DNA from: JAXHTY01 sp034189225
GTDB lineage: Bacteria; Desulfobacterota; Desulfobacteria; Desulfobacterales; Desulfosudaceae
Direction: 5' to 3'
Assembly (NCBI GenBank): GCA_034189225.1
Contig: JAXHVL010000008.1
Span: 1 to 14,234 of the forward strand
Length of the DNA stretch: 14,234 nucleotides
Notes under the pieces: generated by a model
Told to the model about the DNA's origin: nothing
What the model saw: only the letters and a program-made list of their open reading frames with translations
Database searches by the model: none
Position numbers and translations under genes: made by a program
In this document: positions 1 to 6,336 of the stretch, piece after piece
Position numbering within the stretch: position 1 is the stretch's first letter
Layout: every line of letters begins with the position of its first letter

Positions 1-1
1 T

Positions 2-28
2 ACCACGAAGAGCACGAAGGTCACGAAG
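2..28. repeat. CACGAAG nine-base-period repeat
   Basis: Three CACGAAG units sit at 4-10, 13-19 and 22-28, each separated by two variable bases. The same design with CATGAAG occurs at 2949-2975 and, inverted, at 3002-3028. It is a small dispersed intergenic repeat cut by the window edge. No function can be read from it. Confidence 0.6.
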
Positions 29-320
29 ATAGATGCATCGCATTGCCCCGGAACACTCCGGTATCTGTTTTGATCATTGGAACATTTGATATTCGGATTT
101 GTTTCGAATTTCTAATTTCGCGCTTTGCTCCTTACCGGCATAGCCTTTTATCGCTGATCTGGCCCATAGGACCAGGTTTTATTGACTGAATAAACACGGA
201 AGACATAAATGGACACGAATCCTCACGAATAATCACCACTACATTTTACACCGCGTCAAACTACAGCATATCCCCCATTGTAACCTTCCCTATCTCTTAT
301 TAGGATTAATTTAAAAACCA
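29..320. other. Intergenic region without a gene
   Basis: This stretch is AT-rich and has no convincing open reading frame. Around 190-232 there are ACACG/CACGAA-type short repeats related to the one at the window start. The segment 60-130 reads like dispersed-repeat filler. No tRNA, riboswitch or clear sigma-70 promoter was recognised, though the promoter of the following gene must lie here or further upstream. Confidence 0.4.
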
Positions 321-332
321 TAGGAGGTTATC

Positions 333-800
333 ATGAAACTACGCAGCAATGCTTTTGAACATGAAGGGAAAATTCCATCCCAGTACACCTGTGATGGCAA
401 GAACATCAATCCGCAGATTGTTCTGGAGGATGTGCCGGCAGAGGCCCAAAGCCTTGCCCTGATCATGGACGACCCGGATGTGCCGCCCCACATTCGGGAA
501 GACGGCATGTGGGATCACTGGGTGGTTTTCAATATTCCGCCGGATGTCCGGGATCTGCCCGAAGGCAAAACCCCGCCGGGCAAGGAAGGCATGGGAACCC
601 ACGGCGACAGCGGTTATTTCGGCCCCTGCCCGCCGGACCGGGAACACCGGTATTTTTTCAAGGCTTATGCCCTTGACACCATGCTGGACTTGCCGGAAAA
701 AATGGACAAACTGACCTTGGAAAAGGCCATGACCGACCATGTGCTGGACAAGTGCGTGCTCATGGGACGATACGAAAGAACGGGGGACAAACATGCGTGA
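333..800 (+). CDS. YbhB/YbcL family Raf-kinase-inhibitor-like (PEBP) protein
   Basis: A 155-residue protein, the normal length for the bacterial PEBP family. The hallmark motifs are present: MDDPDVPP near residues 46-53, then DHWVVFNIPP near 63-72, and a GPCPPDREHRYFFKAYALD block near 99-117 that forms the anion-binding pocket in this family. No signal peptide is seen, so it is probably cytoplasmic. The start is fixed by a strong Shine-Dalgarno, AGGAGGT, just upstream of the ATG. Its 3' end overlaps the following radical SAM remnant by 8 bases, so the two were probably translationally coupled. Bacterial PEBP proteins have no settled biochemical role; binding of phospholipid or another anionic ligand is the usual proposal. 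The family call is secure and the function unknown. Confidence 0.93.
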   Translation: MKLRSNAFEHEGKIPSQYTCDGKNINPQIVLEDVPAEAQSLALIMDDPDVPPHIREDGMWDHWVVFNIPPDVRDLPEGKTPPGKEGMGTHGDSGYFGPCPPDREHRYFFKAYALDTMLDLPEKMDKLTLEKAMTDHVLDKCVLMGRYERTGDKHA

Positions 801-1433
801 CGCCATGCTGTATGAGCGCCGGCCGGACCAGGAGGTGCAGTGCCATCTGTGTCCGCACCGGTGCCGCATAACGGCATCGGGTTTCGGGACCTGCGGCATG
901 CGCCAGAACCTGGAAGGCCAGCTTTACACCCACGCCTACGGGGAAGTGATTGCGGCCAACGCGGATCCCATTGAAAAAAACCGTTGTATCATTTTTTGCC
1001 GGGATCCCAATCCTTTTCCATTGCCACGGCGGGATGCAATTTTAAATGCGGGTTCTGCCAGAACTGGCAGATTTCCCAGGCCAATAAAAAAGCCAATGAT
1101 TCGGAAACAGAGCTCCGGGGCATCGCCGAATTTTTGGCCAGCATCGACACCGGTATGCCCTGGCATATCAGCCGCTTTTTCCCGGGGTATCAATACACCG
1201 ACCATGCCCCCACCCCGGTGGAAACCATGAACACGGCCTATGAGATCGGCAGAAGCGCCGGCCTTTCCCACGTCTACATGGGCAATATGGCCGGTTTTTC
1301 CAACGACACCCTTTGTCCCGAGTGCGGCCGTATCCTGATCCGGCGCGGAGGCATGGGGGCGGACATCCACCTTGACAGACACGTCCGGTGCCCGCAATGC
1401 TTCCATCAACCGGCGGGGGTTTTCGATATTTAG
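793..1433 (+). pseudogene. amrS: Broken AmrS-type (AmmeMemoRadiSam) radical SAM enzyme
   Basis: The ATG at 793 opens a frame with an N-terminal CHLCPHRC cysteine motif and the lead-in VIAANADPIEK. That frame fails at a run of seven A at 974-980; one more A would continue into LYHFLPGSQSFSIATAGCNF in the next frame. That next frame holds the radical SAM cluster CxxxCxxC (cysteine codons at 1035, 1047 and 1056). Shortly after CQNWQISQ it jumps to a segment starting near NDSETELRG, which belongs near the C-terminal third of AmrS. It then runs through PWHISRFFPGY, a CPECGRILIRR zinc-like motif and CPQC. Intact family members are about 330 residues, so roughly 150 residues of the catalytic barrel are missing. 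The junction carries GCCAAT at both 1080-1085 and 1092-1097, which suggests slippage between short repeats. The stop lies inside the end of a MITE-like element. The product cannot be active. No Memo or AMMECR1 partner is in the window. Confidence 0.85.
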
Positions 1434-1575
1434 TGCCCATCCATAAATTGCTATTTTGCCCGATTTCTGCGTCAGGCTCAAATTTTAATCCTCAAAATAC
1501 GCAAAGTATTCCTCCGGTTAAAATTTTCGCCTTCCTTGAACTCGACCAAAATATCTAATTTCTGGACGGACACTA
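1431..1575. mobile_element. MITE-like element A with ~20-bp terminal inverted repeats
   Basis: The left end at 1431-1450 reads TAGTGCCCATCCATAAATTG. The reverse complement of 1556-1575 reads TAGTGTCCGTCCAGAAATTA, so about 15 of 20 positions agree. The interior is AT-rich and has no plausible gene. The element begins at the TAG that ends the AmrS remnant, so it supplies that stop codon and has replaced at most the last few residues. It is probably a non-autonomous element moved in trans; no transposase of matching type is recognised here. Confidence 0.6.
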
Positions 1576-1611
1576 TTTAACCCTGATGGTCCCGTAAAAA
1601 GTCAATTTTGG

Positions 1612-1740
1612 GACGGCAAAGTAAAAAGTTCAAGATACGGCGCAACCCTATCACTCCCGAGGAATGAGGCGTACTTGGCGTACGCCGCAATGACGAGGGA
1701 TGCAGCGCAACACAGATATTGGACTTTTTACGAAGCCGTC
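1612..1740 (+). mobile_element. MITE-like element B, copy 1 (25-bp imperfect terminal inverted repeats)
   Basis: The left end 1612-1636 begins GACGGCAAAGTAAAAAGT. The right end 1716-1740, read in reverse complement, begins GACGGCTTCGTAAAAAGT. Twenty of 25 end positions pair. The middle has a small hairpin (GGCGTAC with GTACGCC around 1671-1687) and conserved blocks CGAGGAATG and TGACGAGGGATGCAGCGCAAC. Related copies lie at 4802-4929 and, reversed, at 13858-13993. There is no coding potential, as expected for a non-autonomous element or structured repeat. Confidence 0.7.
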
Positions 1741-1851
1741 AACCCTGAATGGATAGAAATAGATAGTGTTTCTGCCATAAAGGAGGCCATGATGAAAGCG
1801 AATTTCGGCGAGAACAGGGAAATTGAAACCGAATCCCATCATTACGCATAA
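1741..1851 (+). pseudogene. 3' remnant of an unidentified gene cut by element B
   Basis: An open frame runs directly from the right end of element B to a TAA at 1849-1851. It gives a 36-residue tail that looks like ordinary protein: NPEWIEIDSVSAIKEAMMKA followed by a charged end in ESHHYA. Inside it, AAAGGAGG stands just before ATG ATG at 1789-1794, so a 20-residue peptide could also start there. I read it as the C-terminal end of a gene whose body was lost or displaced when the repeats arrived. The family is not recognised, and the call rests only on the frame and the protein-like composition. Confidence 0.35.
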
Positions 1852-1874
1852 AGAGACCGGCCTTCGCCCCTTTT

Positions 1875-2567
1875 TCAACGAACAATGCCGGTCAGCCGGA
1901 TGACCACATCCGGGCTGCCCGGCGGGCCGGTGGGAGTTTCGCATTTGATGAGCATGCCATCGTCCTTCTTGAACCAGTATTGGCAGCTCCAGAGAGCGGC
2001 CAGCATTCCGCCGGGCGAAATTTTCACCTTCTGCACCGGCACCGACGTCCCCAGAACATCCCGGTTTTCCACCCACTCCTTTGTCGCCACGAGCTTGTAA
2101 GGTTTCAGGCTGCCGGGCCGCAAAACCCAGAACTCAGCCCTTTCCTGCGCCGAGAGCACAAACGCGCGAAGGGAAAGGGTCGTGGCCTGATACCAGGGGG
2201 AGTCGTCTATCCGCATCACCCGATCCACGGATTTGCCTTCCAGCATTCCCTTGAGATGAATCGTGTTGCCTTGCCGTTCGGCCCTGATGTCCGTACCCTC
2301 CGCCGCATTCTCACAATGCCATCGCAACGTGGCAAAATCATGATCCGTCTCGGTGACCGCCTTGATCCTGGATGTATGATAATTCAGCGTATAGCCGTCT
2401 TCTTTTTCCAGCAGCCATTTTACGGGAATCTGCTTTCCCGATTCTTCGCGCACATATTGGTAATGTTCCAGCACCGCCGCCCGGGCGGGTAGAAATAAAA
2501 TTATCAAAATCCAAAGGGTTGCCACTACCGTACCCGTTAACAGAACCGCTCGCCTGCCCATTGCCAT
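1875..2567 (-). CDS. Exported or membrane-anchored protein of unknown function
   Basis: The preferred start is the ATG at 2567, because AAGGAG sits about nine bases upstream and the predicted transcript begins only near 2662. That gives 230 residues; an upstream in-frame ATG at 2657 would lie almost at the transcription start. The N-terminus is a signal peptide or anchor: MAMGRR, a hydrophobic stretch of about 20 residues, then PARAA, a plausible cleavage site. The mature part is soluble and rich in beta-type sequence, with WYQATTLSLRAF in the middle and a C-terminal pattern in which a YWF-KKDDGMLIKCE stretch is followed by a Pro/Gly-rich turn. This faintly recalls DUF3108-type periplasmic proteins, but I cannot assign a family. 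It is monocistronic, with its own promoter. Confidence 0.75.
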   Translation of the reverse strand: MAMGRRAVLLTGTVVATLWILIILFLPARAAVLEHYQYVREESGKQIPVKWLLEKEDGYTLNYHTSRIKAVTETDHDFATLRWHCENAAEGTDIRAERQGNTIHLKGMLEGKSVDRVMRIDDSPWYQATTLSLRAFVLSAQERAEFWVLRPGSLKPYKLVATKEWVENRDVLGTSVPVQKVKISPGGMLAALWSCQYWFKKDDGMLIKCETPTGPPGSPDVVIRLTGIVR

Positions 2568-2668
2568 GCTGTCGCACTCCTTTTCCATATGGTTCCGGCC
2601 CGTATATTTCAACACAATCCTGACGCCACCGGCCGGCGCTGTGCCGCTGCCAGACATGATTTACTTGT

Positions 2669-2698
2669 GTTATAAGTTATTCCATAAGGGTTTGTCAA
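2669..2698 (-). promoter_or_regulatory. Sigma-70 promoter of the 1875-2567 gene
   Basis: On the minus strand TTGACA (2698-2693) is followed by an 18-base spacer and TATAAC (2674-2669), five of six to the -10 consensus. The implied start near 2662 leaves a leader of about 95 bases before the ATG at 2567. Confidence 0.65.
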
Positions 2699-2790
2699 CA
2701 CCAGGTCGGATAACCCCGATATTACTCTGTCATCAGCATTAGATGCTGCTCAGGGGCCTGGATCGAATTTTCCAAATTGAGGTTTTTTCT

Positions 2791-2815
2791 CGTTCCAACG
2801 CTCAGCGTGGGAACG
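2791..2815. repeat. 25-bp near-perfect palindrome
   Basis: CGTTCCAACGCT and AGCGTGGGAACG pair around a single central base with one mismatch. It is an intergenic palindromic repeat of a type scattered in many bacterial genomes. It is not followed by a T-run, so it does not look like a terminator. Confidence 0.55.
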
Positions 2816-2905
2816 CAGCTGAAAAAACCGCTCCTGCGAGGATAGCCGAAGGCCCCAAAATATCAAATAGACGCGGGGCGCCCTTTCTTTTGCATGCTTT
2901 TCTTT

Positions 2906-3090
2906 GACGGCTTCGTAAAAAGTACCATAAAGAGATATTTTTATTTCAACCATGAAGAACATGAAGAGCATGAAGCTGAAATTATTGTTAATTTTTTATT
3001 TCTTCATGATCTTCATGCGCTTCATGGTCAAAAAATCAGACTTTTTACGAGTGCATCTTCTTTGGGCGAGCAAAGAAAAGTATGAATAAA
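2906..3090 (+). repeat. Composite repeat: GACGGCTTCG end, palindromic CATGAAG core, 49-bp right arm
   Basis: It begins with GACGGCTTCGTAAAAAGT (2906-2923), the end sequence of element B. The core is a long hairpin: 2949-2975 (three CATGAAG units) pairs with 3002-3028 with three mismatches across a 26-base loop. The right arm 3042-3090 has an internal stem (TTCTTTG/CAAAGAA) and is an exact reverse complement of 4742-4790 beyond the PhoH gene. No gene is seen. Confidence 0.7.
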
Positions 3091-3138
3091 AAATGGGTTG
3101 TTTAAAGCAACCGCGGTAAAAACTCGATCCAAGCGCAC

Positions 3139-3193
3139 GTTACTTACTGCAAAACACCGCAAAGCGGGGTAAGCCGCTTTTTACGAAGCCGTC
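3139..3193 (-). repeat. ~55-bp repeat, inverted relative to 13686-13739
   Basis: Read on the minus strand, this segment starts GACGGCTTCGTAAAAAGC and ends GCAGTAAGTAAC, as does 13686-13739 on the plus strand; the middles differ by several substitutions and small gaps. It is a dispersed repeat that shares one end with element B. Confidence 0.65.
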
Positions 3194-3237
3194 GGTATTG
3201 ATCCGTATGTCTGCAATCAGGCCGTGCAAGCAATAGC

Positions 3238-3266
3238 TTGACAGGACCTGTTCTTTTGCATACAAT
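3238..3266 (+). promoter_or_regulatory. Sigma-70 promoter of the PhoH-family gene
   Basis: TTGACA at 3238-3243, a 17-base spacer and TACAAT at 3261-3266 give a near-consensus promoter. Transcription would begin near 3273, about 86 bases before the ATG at 3359. It lies just downstream of the 3139-3193 repeat. Confidence 0.65.
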
Positions 3267-3358
3267 ATGGTAAACACTGTTTCTAACCAAATCTGAACAG
3301 CATGATCATCGTTTTCTGACATGCCGCCCCTAATCTTTGTAACATCGCATGCTGTTCT

Positions 3359-4717
3359 ATGATTAAAGGCCGGTTGCCATTACCGTTGATGCTTTCATCC
3401 AACCAAAAGAAAATTTTCGTCCTTGACACCAACGTAATCCTTTACGATTACCAGTGCATCTATTCTTTCAAGGACCACCACGTGGTCATTCCCATCACCC
3501 TGCTGGAAGAGATCGACCGGTTCAAGCGGGGCAATGAAACCATCAATTACAACGCCCGTGAATTTTCACGGGAACTTGACACCCTTATCGGCGATCACCT
3601 GCTCCATGAAGGGGTACGGCTAGAATCAGGGGGTACGATCATCGTCAAGGCAGACCTTCGGAAGGACAGTTATTTCAAGACCTTGTTCTGGGAGGACAAA
3701 CCCGATCACCGCATCCTGTCCATTGCCTACAATCTGGCAAAAGAATTCAGCCATGAAAGGGTAGTGCTGGTCTCAAAAGACATCAATCTGCGGATGAAGG
3801 CGAAAAGCATCGCCATTTACGCCGAGGATTATGAAACCGGCAAAATCAAAAATATCGATGATCTGTATACCGGCAAAAACCTGATCGAAGAAGTCGCACA
3901 CGGAGTTATTGACCGTATTTACAAGGAAGGCGGCATTCCCCTTGAAGAGACCGACCTGATGCTCGACCCCATGCCCAACGAAAACTTCATTCTCCGCAAT
4001 TGCAAACAGAGCATCCTCACCATCTGCCACCGGGACAAAGGCATGCTTAACCTGGTGGAAAAAAAGCGGGCCTACGGGATCATGCCACGGAACGCGGAAC
4101 AGATATTTGCGCTGAACGCGCTCATGGACCCCCGCATCTCTCTGGTCACCCTTTCCGGCAAGGCAGGCACCGGCAAGACACTCATGGCACTGGCCGCCTC
4201 GCTTGAAGTCCGGAAAAATTACAAACAGGTTTTTCTGGCGCGCCCCGTGATCCCCCTGGGCAACCGGGACATAGGCTATCTTCCCGGAGATGTGGATGAA
4301 AAAATCGACCCCTACATGCAGCCCCTGTTTGACAACCTGTCCGTGATTCAGAACCAGTATGCGGAAACCGCAGCGGAATACAACCGCATCGACGAAATGA
4401 TCAAAAAGCGGAAACTGCTGATCACCGCCCTTGCCTACATCCGGGGCCGCAGCCTGCCGTCCATCTACTTTATCGTGGACGAAGCCCAGAACCTCACGCC
4501 CCACGAGGTCAAAACTATCATCACCCGGGCCGGTGAGGGCACCAAAATCGTCTTCACCGGCGACCCCCATCAGATCGATACCCCCTACCTGGATTCCCGG
4601 AGCAACGGCCTGACCTACCTCATCGACAAGATGAAAGGCCAGGAAATGTACGCCCACATCACCATGGAAAAGGGGGAGCGGTCAGCCCTTGCCGAAATCG
4701 CATCCAACCTTTTATGA
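3359..4717 (+). CDS. PIN-PhoH fusion ATPase (PhoH family protein)
   Basis: 452 residues with two domains. The N-terminal part (about 18-170) is a PIN nuclease-like domain with VLDTNVIL (Asp23), LLEEIDRFK, a KPDHRILSIAY stretch and VLVSKDINLRMK, which supply the usual acidic metal ligands. The C-terminal part (about 240-452) is a PhoH P-loop ATPase with Walker A GKAGTGKT at 267-274, Walker B IVDEAQN with Asp374-Glu375, and the conserved VFTGDPHQID element. Length and domain order match the widespread PhoH2/YlaK-type proteins, proposed to act as RNA helicase-nucleases. Both nuclease and ATPase residues look intact. No good Shine-Dalgarno is seen before the ATG at 3359; an in-frame ATG at 3389, closer to the start of PIN homology, is an equally plausible start. 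It stands alone, with its own promoter, between inverted repeats. Confidence 0.95.
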   Translation: MIKGRLPLPLMLSSNQKKIFVLDTNVILYDYQCIYSFKDHHVVIPITLLEEIDRFKRGNETINYNAREFSRELDTLIGDHLLHEGVRLESGGTIIVKADLRKDSYFKTLFWEDKPDHRILSIAYNLAKEFSHERVVLVSKDINLRMKAKSIAIYAEDYETGKIKNIDDLYTGKNLIEEVAHGVIDRIYKEGGIPLEETDLMLDPMPNENFILRNCKQSILTICHRDKGMLNLVEKKRAYGIMPRNAEQIFALNALMDPRISLVTLSGKAGTGKTLMALAASLEVRKNYKQVFLARPVIPLGNRDIGYLPGDVDEKIDPYMQPLFDNLSVIQNQYAETAAEYNRIDEMIKKRKLLITALAYIRGRSLPSIYFIVDEAQNLTPHEVKTIITRAGEGTKIVFTGDPHQIDTPYLDSRSNGLTYLIDKMKGQEMYAHITMEKGERSALAEIASNLL

Positions 4718-4741
4718 TGGCTTTGAAGATTTTTCGTCTTG

Positions 4742-4790
4742 TTTATTCATACTTTTCTTTGCTCGCCCAAAGAAGATGCACTCGTAAAAA
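4742..4790 (-). repeat. 49-bp perfect inverted copy of 3042-3090
   Basis: Every base of this segment is the reverse complement of 3042-3090, and similarity continues with two mismatches for about ten more bases. The two arms bracket the PhoH gene and its promoter. Each arm contains a short stem that could form a hairpin in RNA; here it lies 25 bases after the PhoH stop and may limit read-through, although it lacks a canonical T-tract. Confidence 0.8.
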
Positions 4791-4801
4791 ATCGGATTTG
4801 G

Positions 4802-4929
4802 GACGGCAAAGTAAAAAGTTCAAGATGTGGCGTGTCTATATTAGTCTCGAGGAATGGTTCGCCCCTACAATCTATGTGACATGACGAGAGATACAGCGCA
4901 CCCCAACCCCGTAAGCGGACATTGGACTT
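4802..4929 (+). mobile_element. MITE-like element B, copy 2
   Basis: It begins GACGGCAAAGTAAAAAGT like copy 1, shares CGAGGAATG and the TGACGAGAGATACAGCGCA block, and ends ATTGGACTT. The usual right end TTTTACGAAGCCGTC is replaced by the sequence of the conserved block at 4926. Only one arm of the TTCGCCCCTACA hairpin present in copy 3 remains, at about 4858-4871. Confidence 0.65.
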
Positions 4930-5075
4930 CCAAGGCACTTAATCTGCCAATTTATTGTAAACATTTCAATTTTTTGGATTTTTCATTTTATTGCCAGGTT
5001 TTTCAGTTTGCCGAAACAACTGAACAGCAACACGTACCCAGCCCCTTGCAGCGCAGCCGAGCAGGGGCGGTTTTC
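4926..5075 (+). repeat. ~150-bp conserved non-coding block, copy 1, ending in terminator-like hairpin
   Basis: This block is alignable over its whole length with 14002-14153 in the same orientation, with scattered substitutions. Shared parts include ACTTCCAAGG, ATCTGCCAATTT, ATTGCCAGGTTTTTCAGTTT and CAACTGAACAGCAACACGT. It ends in GCCCCTTGC (5041-5049) pairing with GCAGGGGC (5061-5068), followed by GGTTTT, a rho-independent terminator layout. It could be the end of an old mobile element or a small structured RNA. There is no plausible gene in it. Confidence 0.6.
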
Positions 5076-5080
5076 TCGGG

Positions 5081-5180
5081 TAAAGGGGTCTAAAGGGGTC
5101 TAAAGGGGTCTTATAAAGGGGATTAAAGGGGTCATGTTAATAAAGGGGTCAAGTGTTAATAAAGGGGTCATAAAGGGGTC
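5081..5180 (+). repeat. Array of eight TAAAGGGGTC decamers
   Basis: Units start at 5081, 5091, 5101, 5113 (ending GAT rather than GTC), 5124, 5141, 5160 and 5171. The first three are head-to-tail; the rest are separated by short AT-rich spacers, two of which contain GTTAA. The last unit is the first ten bases of the RAYT unit, and a further copy at 5729 starts the second RAYT unit. This is probably the REP-like end recognised by that transposase, multiplied by repeated events or slippage. Confidence 0.75.
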
Positions 5181-5227
5181 AAGTCTGCTTTTGACTCTTT
5201 ATGAATTTTGAACTAAGGCAGAACACC

Positions 5228-5769
5228 ATGTCAAGACCATTACGCATAGAATATCCCGGTGCATGGTATCATGTGATGAACCGCGGCAGGCGGCGGATAA
5301 TATATTTGCCGGCAAGAAGGATTATCAGTGCTTTGTGGCGCTTTTGCAAGAGACATCAGAAATGTGGGGGATCCGGATCGCTGCCTATTGCCTGATGCCC
5401 AATCACTATCATCTGCTGGTTCATACGCCCCATGCCAATTTATCGCAAAGCATGCGGCATGTGAATGGCATCTACACCCAGCGTTACAACCGGCGCCACG
5501 GGTGTGACGGGCAGTTGTTCCGGGGCCGGTACAAGGCGATTGTAGTTGAGGAAGACAGCTATCTCCTGCAGCTTGTGTGGTATATTCACAAAAACCCGGT
5601 AAAGGCCGGGGTTGTGGAATCACCGGACGATTATCCGTGGAGCAGCCATAACGCATATATGTCGGGGGCAAAAAAATGGGATGAAGGAGAGAGGCAGGCC
5701 GATGCCTGCCCCTCTCCTTCGAAGCATTTAAAGGGGTCAAGTCTGCTTTTGACTCTTTATGAATTTTGA
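5228..5769 (+). pseudogene. REP-associated tyrosine transposase (RAYT, IS200-like Y1), copy 1, frameshifted
   Basis: The frame from ATG 5228 reads MSRPLRIEYPGAWYHVMNRG and breaks near 5291-5296. Comparison with the copy at 7286 shows one G missing from a GGG run. The -1 frame then carries the body: DNIFAGKKDYQCF, PNHYHLLVH with the HUH histidines (codons at 5404 and 5410), IYTQRYNRRHG with candidate catalytic tyrosines, the LFRGRYKAIVVEEDSYLLQL block and YIHKNPVKAGVVESPDDYPW. The call to the Y1_Tnp RAYT class is firm. Longer relatives continue after AKKWD with an extra C-terminal domain; here the frame instead enters a hairpin and runs into the next unit. Without frameshifting, only a protein from the internal ATG at 5263 would contain the HUH core, and it would lack the conserved N-terminus. 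Confidence 0.88.
5683..5720. repeat. Right-end hairpin of RAYT unit 1
   Basis: GAAGGAGAGAGGCAGGC (5683-5699) pairs with 5704-5720 with one mismatch around the loop CGAT. Subterminal hairpins are the recognition elements of IS200/RAYT-type single-strand transposition, so this probably marks the right end of the unit. It replaces the C-terminal coding part found in longer relatives. Confidence 0.7.
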
Positions 5770-5785
5770 ACTAAGGCAGAACACC

Positions 5786-6336
5786 ATGTCAAGACCATTA
5801 CGCATAGAATATCCCGGTGCATGGTATCATGTGATGAACCGCGGCAGGCGGCGGATAATATATTTGCCGGCAAGAAGGATTATCAGTGCTTTGTGGCGCT
5901 TTTGCAAGAGACATCAGAAATGTGGGGGATCCGGATCGCTGCCTATTGCCTGATGCCCAATCACTATCATCTGCTGGTTCATACGCCCCATGCCAATTTA
6001 TCGCAAAGCATGCGGCATGTGAATGGCATCTACACCCAGCGTTACAACCGGCGCCACGGGTGTGACGGGCAGTTGTTCCGGGGCCGGTACAAGGCGATTG
6101 TAGTTGAGGAAGACAGCTATCTCCTGCAGCTTGTGTGGTATATTCACAAAAACCCGGTAAAGGCCGGGGTTGTGGAATCACCGGACGATTATCCGTGGAG
6201 CAGCCATAACGCATATATGTCGGGGGCAAAAAAATGGGATGAAGGAGAGAGGCAGGCCGATGCCTGCCCCTCTCCTTCGAAGCATTATTCAATGCTCCCC
6301 GCATCCAGCTATTTGCAAAAGCAGCTCATTATTTAA
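5786..6336 (+). pseudogene. RAYT transposase, copy 2, same frameshift
   Basis: This is an exact repeat of copy 1 up to 6286, including the missing G, so the mutation came before the duplication. The HUH frame runs on to a stop at 6334-6336 in unrelated sequence. All catalytic motifs in the -1 frame (PNHYHLLVH, IYTQRYNRRHG) are unchanged. It is likely inactive unless ribosomes shift frame or use the internal start at 5821. Confidence 0.88.
6241..6278. repeat. Right-end hairpin of RAYT unit 2
   Basis: This is the second copy of the 17-bp-stem hairpin at 5683-5720, with the same single mismatch and CGAT loop. It lies eight bases before the end of the duplicated unit. Confidence 0.7.

Larger units (their letters stand above)
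5171..6286 (+). repeat. Perfect 558-bp tandem duplication of the RAYT unit
   Basis: 5171-5728 and 5729-6286 appear identical by eye. Each unit starts TAAAGGGGTC, followed by a small hairpin (GGGTCAA with TTGACTC around an 8-base loop, 5176-5197 in unit 1). It carries the RAYT reading frame and ends GAAGCATT just after a 17-bp-stem hairpin. The units abut without spacer. Identity between copies points to a very recent duplication. Confidence 0.85.

Noticed and set aside
339..899. Minus-strand 186-codon frame
   Set aside because: Antisense to the PEBP gene and the amrS start, with no recognisable domain or ribosome site.
1855..1893. Terminator for the 1875-2567 gene (GACCGGC/GCCGGTC stem)
   Set aside because: The stem is only 7 bp with a 25-base loop that spans the stop codon, and it lacks a proper T-run.
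3140..3322. Minus-strand 60-residue frame with a GGGG-rich upstream site
   Set aside because: It overlaps the strong plus-strand promoter of the PhoH gene, and its second half is translation of the dispersed GACGGCTTCGTAAAAAG repeat. A decapitated real gene at 3197-3322 cannot be fully excluded.
3773..4657. Minus-strand 294-codon frame
   Set aside because: Antisense shadow of the intact PIN-PhoH gene, with no motif of its own.
5081..5180. Short regular repeats considered as a CRISPR array
   Set aside because: Units are 10 bases with spacers of 0-9 bases. CRISPR repeats are about 23-45 bases with unique spacers of similar length, and no cas gene is present.
5288..5300. Programmed -1 frameshift in the RAYT copies
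   Set aside because: The right frame change is -1, but no X XXY YYZ slippery heptamer is seen, and copy 3 has the extra G that restores a single frame. A mutation is the simpler explanation.
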